Assembly (NCBI GenBank): GCA_001790315.1 | Contig: MGCE01000203.1 | Coordinates: 1-6,270, forward strand | Length of the DNA: 6,270 nucleotides | DNA from: Candidatus Rokubacteria bacterium RIFCSPLOWO2_02_FULL_72_37 | GTDB taxonomy: Bacteria; Methylomirabilota; Methylomirabilia; Rokubacteriales; CSP1-6 | Direction of reading: 5' to 3' | Shown: positions 4,612-6,270 of the stretch, in pieces | Layout of the letters: each line of letters starts with the position of its first letter | How positions within the stretch are numbered: the first letter of the stretch is position 1 | Translations under genes and position numbers: made by a program | Notes under the pieces: generated by a model | Database searches by the model: none | The model's input: only the letters and a program-made list of their open reading frames with translations | Told to the model about the DNA's origin: nothing

Positions 4612-6270
4612 CTCGTGTGCAGCAACGCGAGGAGTCCTGTTTCGTCGAGCATCGTCACTCCCAGCCGGCGGGCGTCCTCGGCCTTGCTCCCCGGAGCCTC
4701 GCCCACCACGACGTAGTCCGTCTTTCTCGACACCGTGCTCGCGACGCGACCGCCGTGACGCTCGATCAGCTCCCGGGCGGCCTCGCGCGAGAGCGTCGGC
4801 AGCATGCCGGTCAGCACCAGCGTCCGGCCCGCGAGCACCTGCGGCGCGGCCGGCGCCTCGGGGGCGGTCGTCACCACGCCCGCCTTCCGCAGGCGATCGA
4901 CGAGCCGCCGATTGCTCGCGTCGGCGAAGAACGCCGCCACCGACCGCGCGATCTCGGGGCCGACGCCGTGCACCGCGGCCAGCTCGGCCTCCGAGGCCGC
5001 GGCGAGACGCTCGAGGCTCCCGAAGCGCGCCGCGAGCAGCTGCGCGACGCGCTCGCCGACCAGGCGGATCCCCAGCGCGTTGAGCAGGCGGGCGAGCCCG
5101 CGCTCGCGGGACGCGGCGATCGCCGCGACGAGGTTGGCCGCCGACTTCTCGGCGAAGCGCTCGAGGCCCGTGATCGTGTCGACGCCCAGAGTGTAGAGGT
5201 CCGCGAAGTCTTTCACCAGCCCCTTGTCCACGAGCTGCTCGACGACGGCCTCGCCGAGGTGCTCGATGTCCATCGCCCGGCGGCCGCCGAAGTGACGGAG
5301 CCGCTCCTTCAGCTGTGCCGGGCAGGCGCTGTTCGCACATCGCCAGTACGCCTCGCCCTCGACGCGCAGGGCCCGGCCGCCGCAGGCCGGGCAGCGGGCG
5401 GGGAAGCGGAACGGCCGGGTGCCGGGCGGGCGCTTCGCCATGACGACCTGGACGACGTAAGGGATCACGTCCCCGGCGCGCTCGATGAGCACCGTGTCGC
5501 CCACCCGGACATCCTTGCGGCGGACCTCGTCCTCGTTGTGGAGACTCACGTTGCGGATCACCACGCCGGCGAGCTCCACGGGCTCGAGCTTCGCGACCGG
5601 CGTGAGCACGCCCGTTTTCCCGACGTTCACTTCGATCGCCTGCACCGCCGTCGTCGCCTGGCGCGCGGCGAACTTGAAGGCGATCGCCCAGCGCGGATGG
5701 TGGCTGGTGCTCCCGAGCCGGCGCTGCTGCTCGAGGGCATCCACCTTGACCACGACGCCGTCCGCGTCGTACCCGAGCGCGTCGCGCTCACGCTCCAGCG
5801 CCTCGCAGTACGCGACCACGGCGTCGAGGCCGGGGCACCGCTCGGCGCGCGGATTCGTCTTGAAGCCGGCGCCGCGGAGGGCGGCCAGCACGTCCCAGTA
5901 CGAGGCGAAGCCGAGCGCGTCGGCGCCGCTGAGGTGGTACAGGAAGATGTCGAGCGGGCGCCTCGCGGTGACCGCCGGATCCTTCTGCCGGGCGGCGCCC
6001 GCGGCGGCGTTCCGCGGATTCGCGAAGGTCGCCTCCCCGGCCTCCTCGAGCTCGCGATTGAGGCGCGTGAACTCGGCGCGCGGCATGAACACCTCGCCGC
6101 GGACCTCGAGCTCGTTGGCCTGCGCGAGAGCGCCCCGCAGCAGCATCGGCACGGACCGGATCGTCCGGAGGTTGGCGGTGATGTCTTCTCCGACCCGGCC
6201 GTCACCCCGCGTCGCGCCCCGCACGAAGCGGCCGTGCGCGTAGAGGAGCGCCACGCCGAGCCCGTCGATC
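4608..6270 (-). CDS. ligA: NAD-dependent DNA ligase LigA (partial, N-terminus outside window)
   Basis: LigA seals nicks in duplex DNA using NAD+, in replication and repair. 553 residues are present. The first complete codons read IDGLGVALLY, so the catalytic Lys of the K-x-D-G adenylation motif lies just past the right edge, and about 115 residues are missing. Visible in order (numbering from that Ile): GATRGDGRVGEDIT (18-31), EVRGEVFMP (55-63), FANPRNAAAGAARQKDP (82-98), DADGVVVKVD (168-177), RWAIAFKF (193-200), the OB-fold segment VGKTGVLTPVAKLEPV (216-231) and IERAGDVIP (262-270). A four-Cys zinc finger (C293, C296, C311, C316), helix-hairpin-helix repeats (about 335-440) and a C-terminal BRCT domain (about 478-548, RTLVLTGMLPTLSREAAREL) follow. 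With the missing part the length would be about 670 aa, normal for the family. It is the most upstream gene of the unit seen here. Confidence 0.98.
   Translation of the reverse strand, partial: IDGLGVALLYAHGRFVRGATRGDGRVGEDITANLRTIRSVPMLLRGALAQANELEVRGEVFMPRAEFTRLNRELEEAGEATFANPRNAAAGAARQKDPAVTARRPLDIFLYHLSGADALGFASYWDVLAALRGAGFKTNPRAERCPGLDAVVAYCEALERERDALGYDADGVVVKVDALEQQRRLGSTSHHPRWAIAFKFAARQATTAVQAIEVNVGKTGVLTPVAKLEPVELAGVVIRNVSLHNEDEVRRKDVRVGDTVLIERAGDVIPYVVQVVMAKRPPGTRPFRFPARCPACGGRALRVEGEAYWRCANSACPAQLKERLRHFGGRRAMDIEHLGEAVVEQLVDKGLVKDFADLYTLGVDTITGLERFAEKSAANLVAAIAASRERGLARLLNALGIRLVGERVAQLLAARFGSLERLAAASEAELAAVHGVGPEIARSVAAFFADASNRRLVDRLRKAGVVTTAPEAPAAPQVLAGRTLVLTGMLPTLSREAARELIERHGGRVASTVSRKTDYVVVGEAPGSKAEDARRLGVTMLDETGLLALLHTR

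Noticed and set aside
3712..4716. 334-aa plus-strand ORF opposite the Kelch gene
   Set aside because: It mirrors the repeated Kelch codons and runs into ligA; no domain is recognisable.
4612..5340. Upstream extension of the Kelch frame into ligA
   Set aside because: The extension reads as Arg/Gly-rich out-of-frame ligA sequence. The ATG at 4611 gives a proper signal peptide and an ATGA overlap.
1..6270. tRNA, rRNA, CRISPR array, riboswitch or antiphage cassette
   Set aside because: No cloverleaf, rRNA-like stretch, regularly spaced direct repeats or recognised aptamer was seen, and no gene matches a defence-system component.

Overview
The window is high-GC DNA (around 70% by eye, with strong G/C preference at third codon positions and frequent GTG starts). 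It looks like the chromosome of a soil- or aquifer-type bacterium, for example a Rokubacteria/Methylomirabilota-like or deltaproteobacterial lineage. That placement is an impression from base composition and gene style only; no marker here fixes the phylum.

Layout. Positions 1-78 hold the 3' end of a plus-strand receiver-domain gene, cut by the window edge. Positions 79-261 contain no gene but include an unusually AT-rich stretch with a perfect 7-bp inverted repeat. It leads into a small plus-strand ORF (262-519) that resembles one internal segment of IS21-family transposase IstA, without its first helix-turn-helix or its catalytic domain. Positions 520-586 are a short convergent junction without a clear terminator.

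Everything from 587 to the right edge lies on the minus strand and reads as one tightly packed transcription unit. In transcription order it is: ligA (NAD-dependent DNA ligase, 5' end outside the window), an exported six-blade Kelch beta-propeller, an exported HEAT-like/TPR protein, a possible 25-residue Arg-rich small ORF, an RraA/HMG-aldolase-family protein, an alpha/beta hydrolase, a GNAT acetyltransferase and a short DinB/ClbS-like protein. The first junctions overlap by 1-4 nt (ATGA, GTGA, TGATG, GTGA). The later ones have gaps of 14-16 nt, two with good Shine-Dalgarno sequences.

Functionally the unit is mixed. A housekeeping repair/replication enzyme is translationally linked to two predicted envelope repeat proteins. 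These are followed by a small enzyme set (aldolase-like lyase, hydrolase, acetyltransferase, DinB-fold protein) that could handle small-molecule catabolism or modification, but no pathway can be assigned from sequence alone. The parts most worth a second look are the AT-rich leader with the IstA-like fragment, the junction where two convergent genes both appear 3'-truncated, and the 25-codon ORF that tiles exactly between its neighbours. I do not see a convincing undescribed multi-gene system.
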